DNA from: Hypomesus transpacificus
Taxonomy: Eukaryota > Chordata > Actinopteri > Osmeriformes > Osmeridae
Reading direction: 5' to 3'
Length of the DNA stretch: 64,000 nt
NCBI RefSeq assembly: GCF_021917145.1
Contig: NC_061066.1
Coordinates: forward strand, 310,001 to 374,000
The notes under the pieces were generated by a model. That model did no database searches, had not been told where the DNA came from, and worked only from the letters and a program-made list of their open reading frames with translations. Shown here one piece after another: positions 43,140-57,237 of the stretch (within the stretch, counting starts at the first letter, position 1; each line of letters starts with the position of its first letter). The translations under genes were made by a program, and so were the position numbers.

Positions 43140-44949
43140 TTGGAGTTTTATTAAAAACTGTTGCCTGACAGTTACGTAAAAACATTGTATACAGTAGACA
43201 CTGTAGCTGCAAATGTATGATTGGGATCTATTCTAGAAAAAGGGTGAATATTAGCCACTTTAAATTATTTGTAGTTTTATTCTCCATCAGTGTAATAAAC
43301 TTCATTTCCCAGGCCACAATGGAGTAGTGCAAATTATGGCAACCTGATTGATTAGTACATCTGACTTCTGTCAAATGACACTTAAATACATTATGGGTAT
43401 TTACATCCTTAATTGACAAAAGCCGGCCAACGTATGCCTGGAACTAAGCCAGCGAGTTAAAGGCACAACATACAGTAACTGTATGATGGTGCAGCATCTT
43501 ATAATACTTATTTTCATATGGTCCCTAGTTATCAATTGAAATATGGCCTTTGATGATCATGCATTTTTTCTAAAAAGATCCAAACCATCTCTGCAACAAA
43601 AGACTAGAAAACGTTTTTTGTAAACAACCTCTTTGTGAAACCATCTAATTTTGCTAAAAAATTAGAGGAAGTACTTGATTAAAATATTTAAAAACTGCCA
43701 CAACGATATATTTTGTTACATTTACAAAAAAAGTAAAGTGAGGCAACCTGTGCTTTTACAAATGTCATGGCAAATACATGTAATGTATATGATAACAAAA
43801 TTATGGACAATGAGAAATGTACAAAACTATAAATATTAACCCTGACAAGAAAGATAAATGTTACACTCCCAATTTTGATAAAACCACTTTGGTGGTGATT
43901 GTCTAAAATATCTTTAAACACTTAATGGCATGTAGTTAAAATCTACATTAATGTGATTTCCAGTTTTCTCCAGTATAACATTTTATACATATGTTAATTG
44001 TTTTGCAAGACTATAACAGAGGCACTTCATAAACAGAATCTCAGATAGACACTTATACCTTTCGCTTTTTTTTAAACCCACATAATACCCATTTTCTGTC
44101 TCAAATTGTTTCACAGTTGAATCCAATCCCTATCAATGCATCAAAGCCTTATCATAATTCCCCATTAAAGGATGCCACTGATGTCATTGTCCATGTTATT
44201 TCAGTCTATTTCCTCAGTTAAGAGTATGTTATAACAAGGTGCTCATTTCAAAGTGGATGGATCCTGTGTTCTCATTTGGACTCTTGACAAACTATGTTGA
44301 TAACGTGCACCATAATAAGTTTCAAAACAAAGAAAAAAATATTTTTTTCTTTAAAACCCAGTCATAACTATCCTCAAAGTCATTCAAGGATTTAAAGTGG
44401 CAGTAGGAACCTGACTAAAGGTAGCACACCGCCCTCCAACAATAAACCCATGACACTTTCACGCACACACTTCTGGACTTGAACTTTGACCCACAGCTGT
44501 GACGTATCACTACCACTTGCCTTAGAGCTGAAGCTCCAGCAGCCTGAGAACACCCATTACCTCTCAGCATGGCTTGACCACTTGTTTTTCAGGGCGGCTC
44601 TTGGAAGAAATGTAAATAATAATGCTGACACAACAATGCCCTGTTTTAAAAAACACATTGATCATACAGTGCTGCCTGCTATGGGCACCACTGACGGTGG
44701 CAGTGTCTGGCAGTGTCTGGCAGTGTCTGGCAGTGTCTGGCAGTGTCTGGCAGTGTCTGGCAGTGTCTGGCATTGTCTGGCAGTGTCTGGAAGGACGGTG
44801 GGGACATGTGGAGTGACAGGACTCCACCCAGGGTATGGTGAGAGCTTCCTGAGCTGGTGACCCCTGACCTGTGGTAAGGATAGATTGATGCTTGAACTGG
44901 CTCCAGGTGTTGGGCAGGAGTTGACTGGTACTGATCCAAGATGGCTGTG
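43140..44949 (-). other. fgd6 3' UTR
   Basis: Follows the fgd6 stop (44950-44952) on the minus strand. A minus-strand AATAAA (TTTATT on + at 43147-43152) probably marks its end, for a 3' UTR of about 1.8 kb that is AT-rich on its distal side and contains the decamer array at 44701-44790. Confidence 0.55.
44701..44790. repeat. 10-bp tandem repeat, nine copies
   Basis: Nine copies of cagtgtctgg (90 bp), identical except for one g-to-t change in the eighth copy. On the minus strand it falls in the predicted fgd6 3' UTR as repeated ccagacactg. A period of 10 is not a multiple of three, so the open frames across it are chance. Confidence 0.95.
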
Positions 44950-47900
44950 TCACAGAATCATGGCCTCCTGAAAAGCCTCTATCCACCTGAGAAAAACAAC
45001 ATCATCTTAAAATCTTCTGCAACTGGGAATGAAGACCTACAGTAACTGGCATATAATATAATTCCCCTCCCCTTAGAAAGTTCCTCCTTTACCTCTGTGC
45101 TGTGGGGATATCGTCAGCCTTGAAGATGTAAAACAGGGTGTTTTTATGGTACAATTTAAACTGCAACTTCTGGAAGGGTCCACACTTTTCCTCCCGTAGG
45201 AAGAAGCCCAGTAATGGCTGGCTCTCCAGGGCAGCAACATCCTGGGGAAGGTCAGATAAATAAACCCACTTGAATTACATTAGGCCTGTAGAGAGAGATG
45301 TAATCGCCAAAAGAAAAACCCAAACCAATACGTGTGCCTGCACTGCAGACAGTGTTACCTCGCTGGCAGCGTAGGTGTACAGGACTTTGTTCTTGATGAC
45401 AAACCACAGCCTCTTCCACTGCTTCTTGTTGCTCTTAGTCCTTTGTAGGTAGCCACTCATAGAGGAGTTCTCTGTGTTTGCAGATACCTACACGGAGGGT
45501 GAGGAAGACATTTAAATGGCGCTTAAGTCTCTTGAGATCATCTTCTACATGCCGAGATGACACTTTGTTAATGTTGGAATGATATGTGCACCTCTTTGAG
45601 TGCAGCTGGGATCTTCTTCTGTTTCCTGGAGAAAGAGAACGCTGCAGACTTCCCACTGGGCGACACGGCTGCTGACGCACAGCGGTCGCCTGCAAAACAA
45701 CCACATTATTTTTAACCTGGAATGTTAGAAGGGTAATTATTATACTAATATGTATACAATAGTCCCACGGGCTTACTGTTCTCCTGCAGTTTGGCGAAAC
45801 AGTGGTCACATACACGTGCAGGCTGATTCTTCAGGTACTCTAGATAGTATTTATTTGAGGAGCATGTCTGGCACACAACCTGCAACACACACAAAAACAC
45901 ACACAGTGCTATAAGACTACCCAACAGTACACCCAGATAGACACAGAGACATGTTGAGCGTGTGCAGTGGTACCTTCCCACAGGCACGGCAGTGGTGTCG
46001 TCTCCAGGTGAGGGTGAACTCGCAGGTGCAGATCATACACATGGTGGCTCTCAGGTCTGGGATCCAGATAGGAGCCTTGGAGCCCAGCGGAGCCCCGCTG
46101 TCCAGCACACCATCAGACTACCGGGAGAGAAGTGACATATACAGGGAGAGACAGAGGTTACATATATACTGCTCTGGGCAAAATAAAGAGACCCTTCCAA
46201 TTTCTTTTACATCAGCATCTCTACATATATGACAGCCATTCCTTTCCAGTGTCTGTTGTATTACAGGCAAACCTCATGTTACTTAATGAAGCAGAAAGAT
46301 ATAGTGAGCATTAGAAAGACGGCAGTTCAGAAGAACAAGGTCAAGCAGCAGACATGGGGGACCACAAAGCTTTAGACAGGCAGAGAGCCCAAAGCCACTC
46401 TCCTCTGACCGGGAGGGCCACCAACTCATTCAAATATCACTCCACAACCCTAGGATGACAGCGGCAGTTGGGTGTGAAGTGCACAGCGAGGACGGTTTGT
46501 GGAAGTCGGGTTAGCTTCTCCTCCCCACATGGGATAGGACCCTTACCTCCTCCTGACTGCGGCTGGATGTGAATGTTATCTTTTTCTTGGTGTAGTCGTC
46601 TATCGCCTTGGCAATCGCCTCCAGCCACTCATCCCTTTCAGTAGCTGAGCTGTTGGTCCACACAACGATACGCACAACAGTATGACTCAATGAGAGCTTA
46701 TGACTTTTGGTGCTTTGTTCTTTGAGCATTCGTTGCTGGCCGGTGCTCACCTGGCGGAGAGGATGAAGGAGCGTTCAACACTCTCGATGTTCAGCTCGTT
46801 CTGATACGCCTCCTGACTGGGCTTGCTGACCTGGGGAACACACACCAACAACCCCATCCACACAGGTCAGGCTTACAGGTCACACATGGCTGCTCTGATC
46901 CACACAGTTCACATGGAGACAGCCCTGTGTGCTGTGTGGGTTCAATGCTGTACTCACCTTCATGCCTGCTAGAGACAGCATGCTGTTGAGTTTGTACTGG
47001 CCAGACTGGACTGGAGTGGTGTACAGCATGGCATCATTAAACTGGGAAAGACACACACATCCACAGAATGTTCAAAATCATACACGTGGTCACAATCTAA
47101 CTTCCTGCATCAATTATCAAAGCCTCCAGTATCCCAGGGTACTTTGCACTTACCAGGAAGAACATCCGAGGCTGCATGATCTTTCTGGACAGCTTCATCA
47201 GAGTGCCCTCCTTCAGGAACACCTGGGGGAGGAAGTGACATCAACAGGTCATTCAGTTTTCAAACATCCTTCTCAGTCAACGTTGACTGACACCATGGAT
47301 GTCAGGCCACCTGTGTGCATCAGGATTCAGAGGTCACTCACCCTGCCAGGCTGCACAATTTCATGATGACCATTCAGACTATACTGGATTTGCATCAGCT
47401 TTTGAAAATTATCCTGAAAAGACAATGACAACAAAGACTGTTGGAGATGGATTCAGATCCTTTTCAACCTTGAAACGTTTCAAGTTTGAGTTATTTCAGC
47501 CAGAGGAAAGATGGTCCAACACACATCTGTGTTCTTACCCCTTGTTTCATGATGTCGTTAGCATGGTTGGCCACTTCCTTCACGATACCCAAAGCAGCTG
47601 TGTGGAAGACAAAGACATAGGATGAAGGTCAGGCTGTTTGCAGTGGTACATACAGGCTGAGGGAGGAACTGCTCTTTTACCTTGTGTGTCTTTATAATCC
47701 GAGGAGTCCTCAGGTAGGTTCTTCAGGTAATCTGGGGAGGGTCCAAAAGACAACACATCCATGGATAATTTTCCATGGTGCATAGGCAGCCAAATGACAC
47801 AATCCACATGTGAATGGAAGCTGCAGTTTGCTGCTATGTCCACTAGGTGCCAGTATGGCATCATTGCAGTTGCTGGAACAAACAAAGCTTACTAGAGGAA

Positions 47901-48120
47901 GTACTGAGCTTGGATATTCTGTCTGTCAACCGACAGAGGTATGATTTAACAATCATCAAGCATGTACCTGTCAGTAGCAGCTGGTACTGGGGAATTCTCT
48001 GAACTGGTTTGAGCAGGTAGTGTTTCAGGGCTAGACTGGCACATCGGGGACTTATCTGAGACAGAAAACAGAGAGTGGTCACAAACAGAGCGGTCACATA
48101 CAACTACACTTATTCATGTT

Positions 48121-48156
<36 letters not shown>

Positions 48157-51100
48157 CATACTGAGCAGCACTCTGCGATGCTTGTTTATATCTTGACCAA
48201 CTCATTCACTCAACCATCAACATTTGGAGAGGTACTTCCTATGAAATGACCAAACTCACTCTCCATTTTCTCTTTCTAAACAAACAAACACAAACAAATG
48301 TGCTTGTTTCTCTTGCTGTATTCCCCCTCTTCCGTTTACACACACGCAAACACACAGACAATGTTTAAGATACCTCAAATTCTCGAACGACTGCAGCAAA
48401 GCTAGCGTTTTTCCTGGACTGTTCGTCCAGAAGGGCGACATTGTTGTCAAATTGGCGGATGTAGGTGGAGTACATCTTCAAGTAAGGCCCCTTCTGGACA
48501 AAGATGTCTGCCAGTCTCTGGTGATCTGACCTACACAGAGGACAGCCAAAGGAAAACAAGGTCAAGAGAAAATATCAGTGGTTTTGACGAGGCTCTGCAA
48601 ACCCATATGTACATACAGGAGTGAAATCTTAAGAAGGTACTGATGGTAAAAAGTGTGTGTGTGTGTGTGTACCAGTGAGCCACCCTCTCCTCCAGCTCCC
48701 GGTGCAGGTCTCTGTTGAGCTGGTACAGCTGAGGCAGGTAGTACAGGATCTGGTTGAGAATACGCTCCTCAACAACCGGCTTCCCATTCTGACGTGTCGC
48801 CTTGGCAACTGCATCCCGGAAATCCTGAAAAAGGCAATAGGTCAATGCTGATAAAACTAGAGGGTATAGTGACACACACACACGCACACACACACAAACC
48901 GCCGGTAGGGGTTATGAATAACAACATGCAGCAGTGTAGGACCACCTGGTTATCACCTCATAAACATGCCCCTCCCCCTGTAACTCTGACACACATAAAC
49001 AGTGCTGAGTCAGCGCTGCCCGGCACGCCAACACACACATCCACCTGGAAGGAAGTGGTCAGACAGGACACCTTCCAAATGTCCCAGCAAACACACACAC
49101 ACCCACACCCACAGTCAGGGCTGAGCACACACACACACAATAAAGCCTTTCTGTTTCAGGCAGCAGACATCTGAAAAGTATAAAGGGGTGACAGAAACAC
49201 AAGCGACATGACTTGTTTTGTTTTTTTAATCTCTCTCAGCCCATCTACATTCTCAGTCCTGGTGGTTCTGCTGCCTTATCGACTACATCAGATCTGGTAA
49301 CATAAGAGTACAACATTCAATAAAAACTCAACCTATAAGGTATAAGGGTGGAGGACCACAAACACACACACCACAAACACACACACACACAGAGGATTAT
49401 CTGAGGCATTTGTAAGTCTGGGGGTCCACTCGTTCTGCCCAGGAAGCAGCTGCTGTGGTCAGGGCCAGCTATGGAGACTAAAGAATGTGATTTGACCTCT
49501 TTCTTTAAAAGTCTTCCTCTCCCTCCCCCTCTCCTGCAGACTCCAATTGAAAAGTAATCCAACTGTGGGTTCACTCAGCCCTCACATAGCCTCACATAGA
49601 CACACTGACACTTCACCCTGTGTGTGTGTGCTGGGTAAAGTCTAACAAGGTTTCAAGGTGCCACTCGGTTCTAGTCTATTCTGCCAAACCTTCTGCAGGT
49701 TGAACAAAGAAAATCAATCAAGTTATCAATGTAGAACATTAACAACGCTGAACCAAGCTTAATGATATTAGTCTTCAAATATACAAAACACCTATTCCTT
49801 ACAGCCAAATTGGCTACTATTGGAGTAGTTATGGAGGTCCAATGTATTTACATGATCCCCACCCTGACCCACAGATCAACAGACGGACCACAGCCCCTCT
49901 CAACCTCTCTGACAGAGTGGAGGCAGTGTGGCCCATCACACACCTGCCACCCTGCCCTGAGAAGGTGTCCCCGGCCCCCTGACCCTCCTTCTCCCCTTCC
50001 AGCCCTACAGAGTACCACAGCAGGGCGGAACCCATGAACGACGACAGCAGAAACACAGGGGGAAGGAGAGAGGCTGCCAACAAACTGCCGACTGAAATGG
50101 TCGATCAAGAAAGATTTCAAGTACTTACTATGTGAAGTAGTTTCAGGACATCCACAAACCTGTAGAGGGGAAAACGTGTGATCAACAGGAAAAAAGGGAT
50201 TCGTGTTTTGACCATGTAGGAAGTGTGTGTGTGTTGTGTGCGTGTGTGTACGTGTGTATACCACTCACACTTTCTCTGAGCTCATGATCTCCTGGGCTAT
50301 GTGAACAACCTTCCTCCTCTTCACCTCATCCTCCTGCTGTACAGAATAGACAGACAAGACAGTCAGCCACAGCCGCCAGACAGAGTTGTCTGGACAAAGA
50401 CAACGTCTCACTTACATTGTCACTGCAGCCAACCATGCTGGCCTCCTGCTGTGCTGTCTAATCTTCAAGGGTTCTGAACGGGCGACCAAGTCATTTGTCT
50501 TTGTGTTCTAAAGCTGGGCTGTAATATTGCTCCTCTCCCTCTCTCTCTGTAGTTAAGTGTGCACCTCTCCTCCTGTCTCTGATTGTGAGGGCTATAATGT
50601 GGCAGAGGGCGGTCTCTCTGGGGTCTTAATTTGGACAGTGGCATTGCCCCTGTTTGACTGAAAGGGCCTCCTGCTCCTAATTGTGTGTGCGCGCGTGTGT
50701 GTGTGCGTGCGTGCGTGTCGTGTTTGGCACAGACACAATCTTTAAGAGTATCACAGATAGGAGGGCCAGACAGGACAAAGACATTTTAAGCGCTATTCCT
50801 GACCCCTGAGCCCTCCCTGTCTACTCCACCCCATCCTCCACCACAGCAACATCCAATCTGCTCCCTCCAGTCCCTATCAGACAGAGTGATGACTCCATCC
50901 CTGGCAGGGTGTGACATAACCCTTGCCCTCCACCTCCCCCCCCTCCCTGTCATGTGGGCTTGACACTAGCCCTCCACCCATAATGTTTGGTGCCAGCTGT
51001 GAGCGAATGACGTGGGTCTCTGAAGCTAAATCAACTCTGCTCTACAGCTGAAAAACATGACAGCCTTGTTTTTCAGCGTGTGTGTGTGTGTGTGTGTACG

Positions 51101-54100
51101 AAGACAGTGTTACCTGTTTATCTTCCAATGGGTCCAGGTGTTCTTTGCTGGAGGTGGAGCTGTTGTCATCCTCGTCGGAGCTGTGGCCTTCCTCCTCTGA
51201 CTGCGGGCCGTCCTGCCTCAGCCAGGCCCTGACAAACAGGAAGCCTCAGTCACCACACTGGAACTATCCGCATGGAAACCAACTCAAGAGATCACCCACA
51301 CATGAAAATACACTGACAATAGTGTATATTTGCACACACACACACACACACACAGACAGACACACACACACACAAATACATTCAGGAGAAAGTCAAGAGC
51401 CAGGAGGACTCCATATCACTCTTGTCTGTTGGGACCAACCATTCCTGCACAGCCCTCATACCCAACACGTTTGTCTGCCACATTAGTGCAGGTAACTACA
51501 TGTGTGCTGGTGTGTCATTGATGTTTATATTTATGCTTCACTGGGTTGTGATGGGAACACAACAATCTCCGGAAGATATTGTCAAGACAACAAACTCCCA
51601 AGCGCTGTCTGCTTTCTAATCTGAAGGCCGTTTTGCAGCACTGTCAATGTCTGTGTTTAGGTCTCTTCTCTCTTAGCCCCCTTATCTTAACAGACTACTG
51701 ATCATTCTCTTCCTCCCTTCCTCTCACTTGCTTTCTCTTTACCAGGGCTCAACAGCACTTTATCTTTTCTTGATCCATCTCTGCCCCGTCTCTCATTCTT
51801 AACCCCCCCCCCATTCGCATCTCTCTCACTTTGTCCTCCGTCTCAATATCTTTCTTCCTCTCCCTCTCTCTCCCGTCTGTCTCTCAATAGACAGGCATTC
51901 CTGGACACTGGGTCAGGCACAGAGACCCACTTGTTTACCGCCTGAAGCTAGTTACATAAACCAAACAGGCTAAGATGCCTGGGAAACACTACAGATTCAC
52001 ACAAGCACACACACATTTGGGTCCGTTTTAAACAGCGAAAAACACACACACAGCAAAAATAAATGCAAGAAATATTCTAAGTCACCAAACAAGGGTGGCT
52101 AGATACCCTTCACTGCTAGATTCGTGGACATCGACAATTATTCCATGGACATTCTTTATCCATCCCACCACCCAGACACACACACCTCCACCTAGCCTAT
52201 GGGCTGACTAGGCTAGTTAACCTTGACCTCACTGCTCCCGTGTGCCTCGGCAGTACACTCAGACACACACCCAGTGGAAACGGGAAACTTGTGATCCATT
52301 ATGAAAACAGATACACCCAGAATACTTGAGTGGGCAATGTGATTAGGTTAGGGTGAGTTTGGAGGCCTGACTCCTGTTAGCAACTAATCCAGACACTTGC
52401 CCTCCTCTGCCTGTAGCCTGTAGGACGAGCTATCTCTCTCATTGCCTTAAGACTATGAATGCTAATGCATGAACTACAATTGAAAATAGGCCTAGTCGTT
52501 TAAAATTCAAGAGACAGAAGGAGGGAGAGAGCGAGAGTGATGAGGGAAAAGAGAAAGCGAGTGATTAAAAGGGAGGGAGGGAGGGAGGAAGGAGAGCCTA
52601 GTGGTTGGCGGAGGTTTATTTTCCCTGTTCTGAGTGCTGTGCGGCGTTTCTGCGATTCTCAGACATTTCCTGCCCTGGCCACTGAAAATAACCCACAGGA
52701 AAACAGCCCAACCTGCTACACATCAATGCTCTATTCACAGCCTGGGCCTCTAGCAAGAAGGCTAACTTTCACATTCATATTATTCAACCTGCTAATGCTA
52801 TTTACAGCCATGTTTAGTTCATGTACTACGCCGTACACTTGTACTGCATATGTTTTCTAACAATGTAATTACTAGCCTAGATAATACTGTGTTATTAACA
52901 TAACATGTAATAGCGGGCCCCAGTCTTTGTTATTGACCCTACACTCCAAAACAGCCTCAGGCCTTGCCATTGGAACCAGACACATTCCCTCATCTTTCCT
53001 ATTTCTCCCCCGGGAACACAACTTTTGTTTGTCACTATGCTGAAGTAACAATAAGTAGTTATAGCATGACTGAGTTATTTGCTTTAGGCAACAAACGATC
53101 AGAGGGCGCCCATGAACTCAATGCCTCTTGATACTTGAGTCATGACTCTAACAGACACAATGGCACAGGGAAACAAACTCCCAGACTGTAGAAACCTGAC
53201 CCTAGTACTTTCAGTAAGTGTGTGTGATGAGGATAATACCCACACATGAAGTTCCACACAAAGAAATGCATTCATAAACACACAGACATCAACACACACT
53301 CACAGGCAAACCATAGAGTACCTCTCATAATCACTGCCCTGCGATCTCTCATAGTTGCCAGGGCTTTCATAGGGATCTTGCACTTCGTAGACATCGGTGT
53401 GTGTGTCTAGGTCATCCAAACTGTTTTTCCAGCCCAGCCGTGCGCCGTGGAAAGGCAGATTCATGTACTCCGGTATCTCCTCATACAAAGGAACGTTCTC
53501 GTACTCCACTGAGCCTTCTCCCACATCCCCACTCCCGTTTGGCACCCCCATGCTGCCATTAGGCTGCTCCAGAGTGTTCTGCCCCCTATCTGGCTCTGCG
53601 CTGGTACAGTCCAGAGACTGCCCCCCTCTAACCAGAAGCTTTGGTAGCATCTTGACAGACAGTGGGAGCTCTAGGAGCTTCCGAAAGGAGAGGCTCCTCT
53701 TCTGGCCGTCTGTGCGAGCCAGGTCAGCTGCAGAGAAGGACTGTGCCCTCTGCTTCCCCCCCAGCGTCACTCGAGCCTTGGGGGGCACACTGCTCCTGCT
53801 GGACACCTGTCTGCTGAAGAAGGTCACGCTGGGCCGGGGGAAGCGCCAGCCTGCCTTCTCCTGGGGGGGTGCAGGGAGTTCCCTCATGGGGGTGTTGGCA
53901 TGTGGAGGGGCTGGGGGACAGATGGACAGGAGGGCCGGTGCGGGCAAGCTGTGTCTCTGAGGCTTCCTGGGCGGGGCTCTGGGGGAGTTCTCCTCCATGG
54001 AGCTGGCTTTCCGTGCTGTGGCGAGAGGCGGGTGGCAGCTGAGCTTGATCTGTTTGGGTAGACTGCGTGTGATGGGGTAACGCTCAAAGTCGCCATACCC

Positions 54101-56755
54101 ATCCTCTTCCTCTTCGTTTTTCTCCTCTTCGACATCTCCTTTCCCCTCGGGGATCAGTGCGGAAGGCTCCTGCTGAGAGAGCATGTCCAGAGAGTGGGAG
54201 GTGTTCCTGTTGAGGCAAGGGGGCGAGTATGACATTCTGTGGAGGCGTGGGGAGAGGGACATTTGTCGAGGCGGGGGCATAGGCGCATCAGGTTCCTCCA
54301 CCTCCTCCAGGTCCTGAATGGGTGGAGAGTCTTCAGACAACTCATCTGCGTGTTCAACACCTACAACGCTGAGGACCGGACCCTCGTTCCCCTCAGTGTC
54401 CCCAGCCTCATTCACCTGCGTACCCTCCTCTGCTGCCGACTCCTGGGTGCTGCCCTCCAGGCCAACCTGTCTCACCAGGGCGAATTTCCTAGGTTTGCGT
54501 GGCAGAGGCACCGGTAGGGGCTTACTGGGGGCTGCAGGGAGATACTGGCTGGGTGGCAACCTGGGAGCCTGAGCCCTGCTGTGTATATGGGGGGGAGGAC
54601 TGTCGGGCTGTCTGTCAGCCTCAGGAGAGGGGGTAGAGAGGGAAGGCTGCTGAGGAGGAGGGGGGAGAGTAGGGGAAGCAGGCCGAGGAGCAGGGCATAG
54701 AGCTGGGGAGACAACATCCATCTTATTGATGTCAATACTGTCTGTGTTACAGGTGTCTATGTCAGTGTGTTCTTTAGGAGCCTCACAGTGTGTCTCGGTA
54801 TCTGGCCCCTCTGGAGAAGCATGTAAGTGGTCAACTGAGCCAGACTGACCCCTCAGGACCTCCTGTTCACCCTGCGGTCGTTGCTCGCTCCTCTGTCCCT
54901 CTGTTGTCGCCTGAACTTTCTCTAGGTTCCTGTGCCTCTCAGGCCTCTGAGGTTTGTCCTTGTGCTTGGGGTTGTTGATCACCCCTCCACCCATCTGTCC
55001 CCCAACGGTCTCTTCCCCATTGTCTGTGTTGACTTGGTGTCTGGTCACCAGCGTTCTGGAACCTTCTGTGGAGTTTCCATTCTGACACAGGCTGTGGACA
55101 TCACTTCTAATCTCCGTGGCATTTCCACTTCCATTCCCTAGTCGTTGGCACAGCAAGCATTTCTGGAGCCCACAGGAACAAATCGGAATGATGTAGTCTG
55201 AGTGGCAACGGCTGGGCTCAACAATCCCATTTTTGGAATTGAGGAGGGAGAGGTTGTCCTCTTCAGCCCCACATTGTTCCTGAGTAGAGATGTTGGGCAC
55301 ACTGGGTTTGGGAAGGGCAACTGAGGGAGAAGGGTTTTTAGGAAGGCATGGTTTTGGTGCCACGACAGGTTTAGCTCTCTTCAGTGCGGCAGGAGAGGGC
55401 TGGGATAGGACGGAGGGCTGTGAGAGGGGCAGGTCGGGTTTGGGGGGGATGGGAGGAGGTGATGGTTTGGTAGAGGGTGTGAGTTTGGGTTTAGGAGCCA
55501 CTGGTGGCTTCTTCACACCTGCAGAGAGAGGAAGAGGGGAACACGTTAGACAATAGAGGGATGGTGTCTGCATCTTCTTGAGGCAAAATGTATGATCTCT
55601 TCAATCCTCACTTACACTGAACAACATAATGAGTCAAGACAAGAGTATGTGTAATGATTACTGTGTTATAATGCTCTCTAGCACATAGTTGCTTAGGGGG
55701 TCTGAGGGCAAGGATTGAAGTGTCAATCATAGAGAATCTGTGGTAATGAGGTTTCTTTGTTGCTTCTTGTTTCCTTCCTAACAGAAAAACGTTGATGCTT
55801 TATACTGTGATTTGTGAATGAATGTCACTGCATCAGTTACAGTAATGTATTTGATCATTTTAACTGGTTCCATAATTAAAGGAGGATGAGTCTATATGAC
55901 TTCTATTGAACGAGATTTTAAAATAAACAGAACGTTATTAAGTAGGTCTGACACACGTTCTCTGACGGAGACCCATGAAGTTGAGTCGGTTCTTGGCTTG
56001 TTTATTTTCGACAGAGGAAATGTGGTTTCAGCTCCATTGGCAAGATTCCAATTTCAATTTTGTGTTCTCTCCTCATGCTTCCTTCTTGTTCACTGTATCG
56101 GATGGATTAATAATGTACAGGTTTCTCGAATGAGGACAATAATGTGTGCGTGTGTGTGTGTGTATGTGTGTTACTGTTTCAGGCCTGATCAGAAAGACTC
56201 GAAAAGAAATCCTAGCTAGGCAACACCACGAGAAGCGGAGTCATCGAGCGGATGACCTTACCTACAGCCACTCATGGAAAGAATCCGTAAAAAGTCTGTG
56301 CCATATAGCACGACTTTTAGCCAAACAGAGTTGTACACATTCCGCAATAAAAAAACATTCTCACATCGTATAAAATGACATGTTCGATTAGTAAATTAGC
56401 TAGCTACGCTTTCACCAAGATAACGTTTCTTGCCCATCAGTGGAACCGCAGCACAGATGTTTTCACACAAAGAGCTGAACTCCCTCTGAGAACAGATTTG
56501 GCCATATGCTGCAACTTGCATTCATTTTCTTTCTGCAACCACGGCTAAATAAAATCGAAAAGAAAGCTCTTGTTTAGCTACGATTCATGAAAGCTATAAT
56601 TAAGAAACTGTAATTACAACCCATAGCAAAAATTTACTTTACTTTGTTATATTATGTATTTTCAATGAATTTAACAATACATGTTAGAATATTTGCCTTG
56701 TCGACAAAATGCAACAACATTTCTCAATCCATCCAGGAAACAAACCTGAGCTCAT
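44950..56755 (-). CDS. fgd6: FYVE, RhoGEF and PH domain-containing protein 6, complete, 21 coding exons
   Basis: Predicted Cdc42-type guanine-nucleotide exchange factor acting at membranes. Minus-strand exons: 56746-56755, 53322-55518, 51114-51228, 50269-50336, 50129-50159, 48673-48824, 48374-48530, 47968-48055, 47681-47731, 47539-47597, 47342-47413, 47154-47222, 46958-47041, 46751-46830, 46547-46649, 45974-46117, 45777-45879, 45592-45689, 45359-45487, 45093-45241, 44950-44986. All are in phase: 3,996 nt, 1,331 residues (human about 1,430). Order: disordered proline-rich region with [10 protein letters not shown] at the start and [18 protein letters not shown] near 715; DH domain about 782-970 ([35 protein letters not shown]); PH1 about 1000-1100; FYVE about 1120-1195 with WIPD and the phosphoinositide-binding [11 protein letters not shown]2 about 1237-1328, ending EAMIL. 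The 10-nt first coding exon (MSS plus one base) is inferred from phase; its CAG|gtttgt donor is modest. FGD5 was considered, but YEVxxPYE.P and the flanking genes fit FGD6. Confidence 0.94.
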
Positions 56756-57229
56756 GACTCCCGACTTGGTCCTTTCTCCATGAGTTAAATTCCTACTTTC
56801 AATGGAATGGCATGGAATTTAAAAAGTCGTCTATACAATACACCATTGTCGGCTTCAAATACCAGCGCATATATCTGTTAAAATCCATGTGATCGTTCGT
56901 TGATGCAGCGACTGGTGCGTCTATAAACTAACTCCTCATGATTTTATTCCATTTTTCCCGAAGTTTTCTCAACGGTGCTGTTTCCTCTTCTAGCTCCTGG
57001 TTTAGGACGGTGAACTTTCTGTGCTCAGCCACTAGAGGCAAGTATGAGAAATGTGTCTCAGCATAAACATGGTAGACGCGAGGAAGCGGTGAGCTCGCTC
57101 CATTTGATTTGTGGGAAATGTAGTTTTCAAAACAAAGTAGGCTTCACCTCCGTCAACTTCTTCGTCTTTGAGCGCATAGCGACTACAATCCCAGAATGCG
57201 TGACTGTTGCATATCGATGGCGGAGAGCA
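56756..57229. promoter_or_regulatory. Bidirectional promoter region between fgd6 and vezt
   Basis: The two start codons are divergent and only 474 bp apart, so both 5' UTRs and promoters must share this interval. As far as I know, FGD6 and VEZT are also head-to-head in human. I saw no clear TATA box placed for either gene. The stretch around 57060-57230 contains several CpG sites. Confidence 0.6.
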
Positions 57230-57237
57230 ATGACTGA
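57217..57237 (+). promoter_or_regulatory. Upstream ORF overlapping the vezt start codon
   Basis: ATG at 57217-57219 (with G at +4) opens a six-codon frame ending at TGA 57235-57237. The stop lies 6-8 bases inside the vezt coding sequence that starts at 57230, in a different frame. Initiation at the uORF would compete with the vezt start if the mRNA includes it. Confidence 0.45.

Noticed and set aside
46160..46340. Possible transposon-like segment in an fgd6 intron
   Set aside because: The wording gctctgggcaaaataaagagaccc looked repeat-like, but I found no inverted ends or target duplication.
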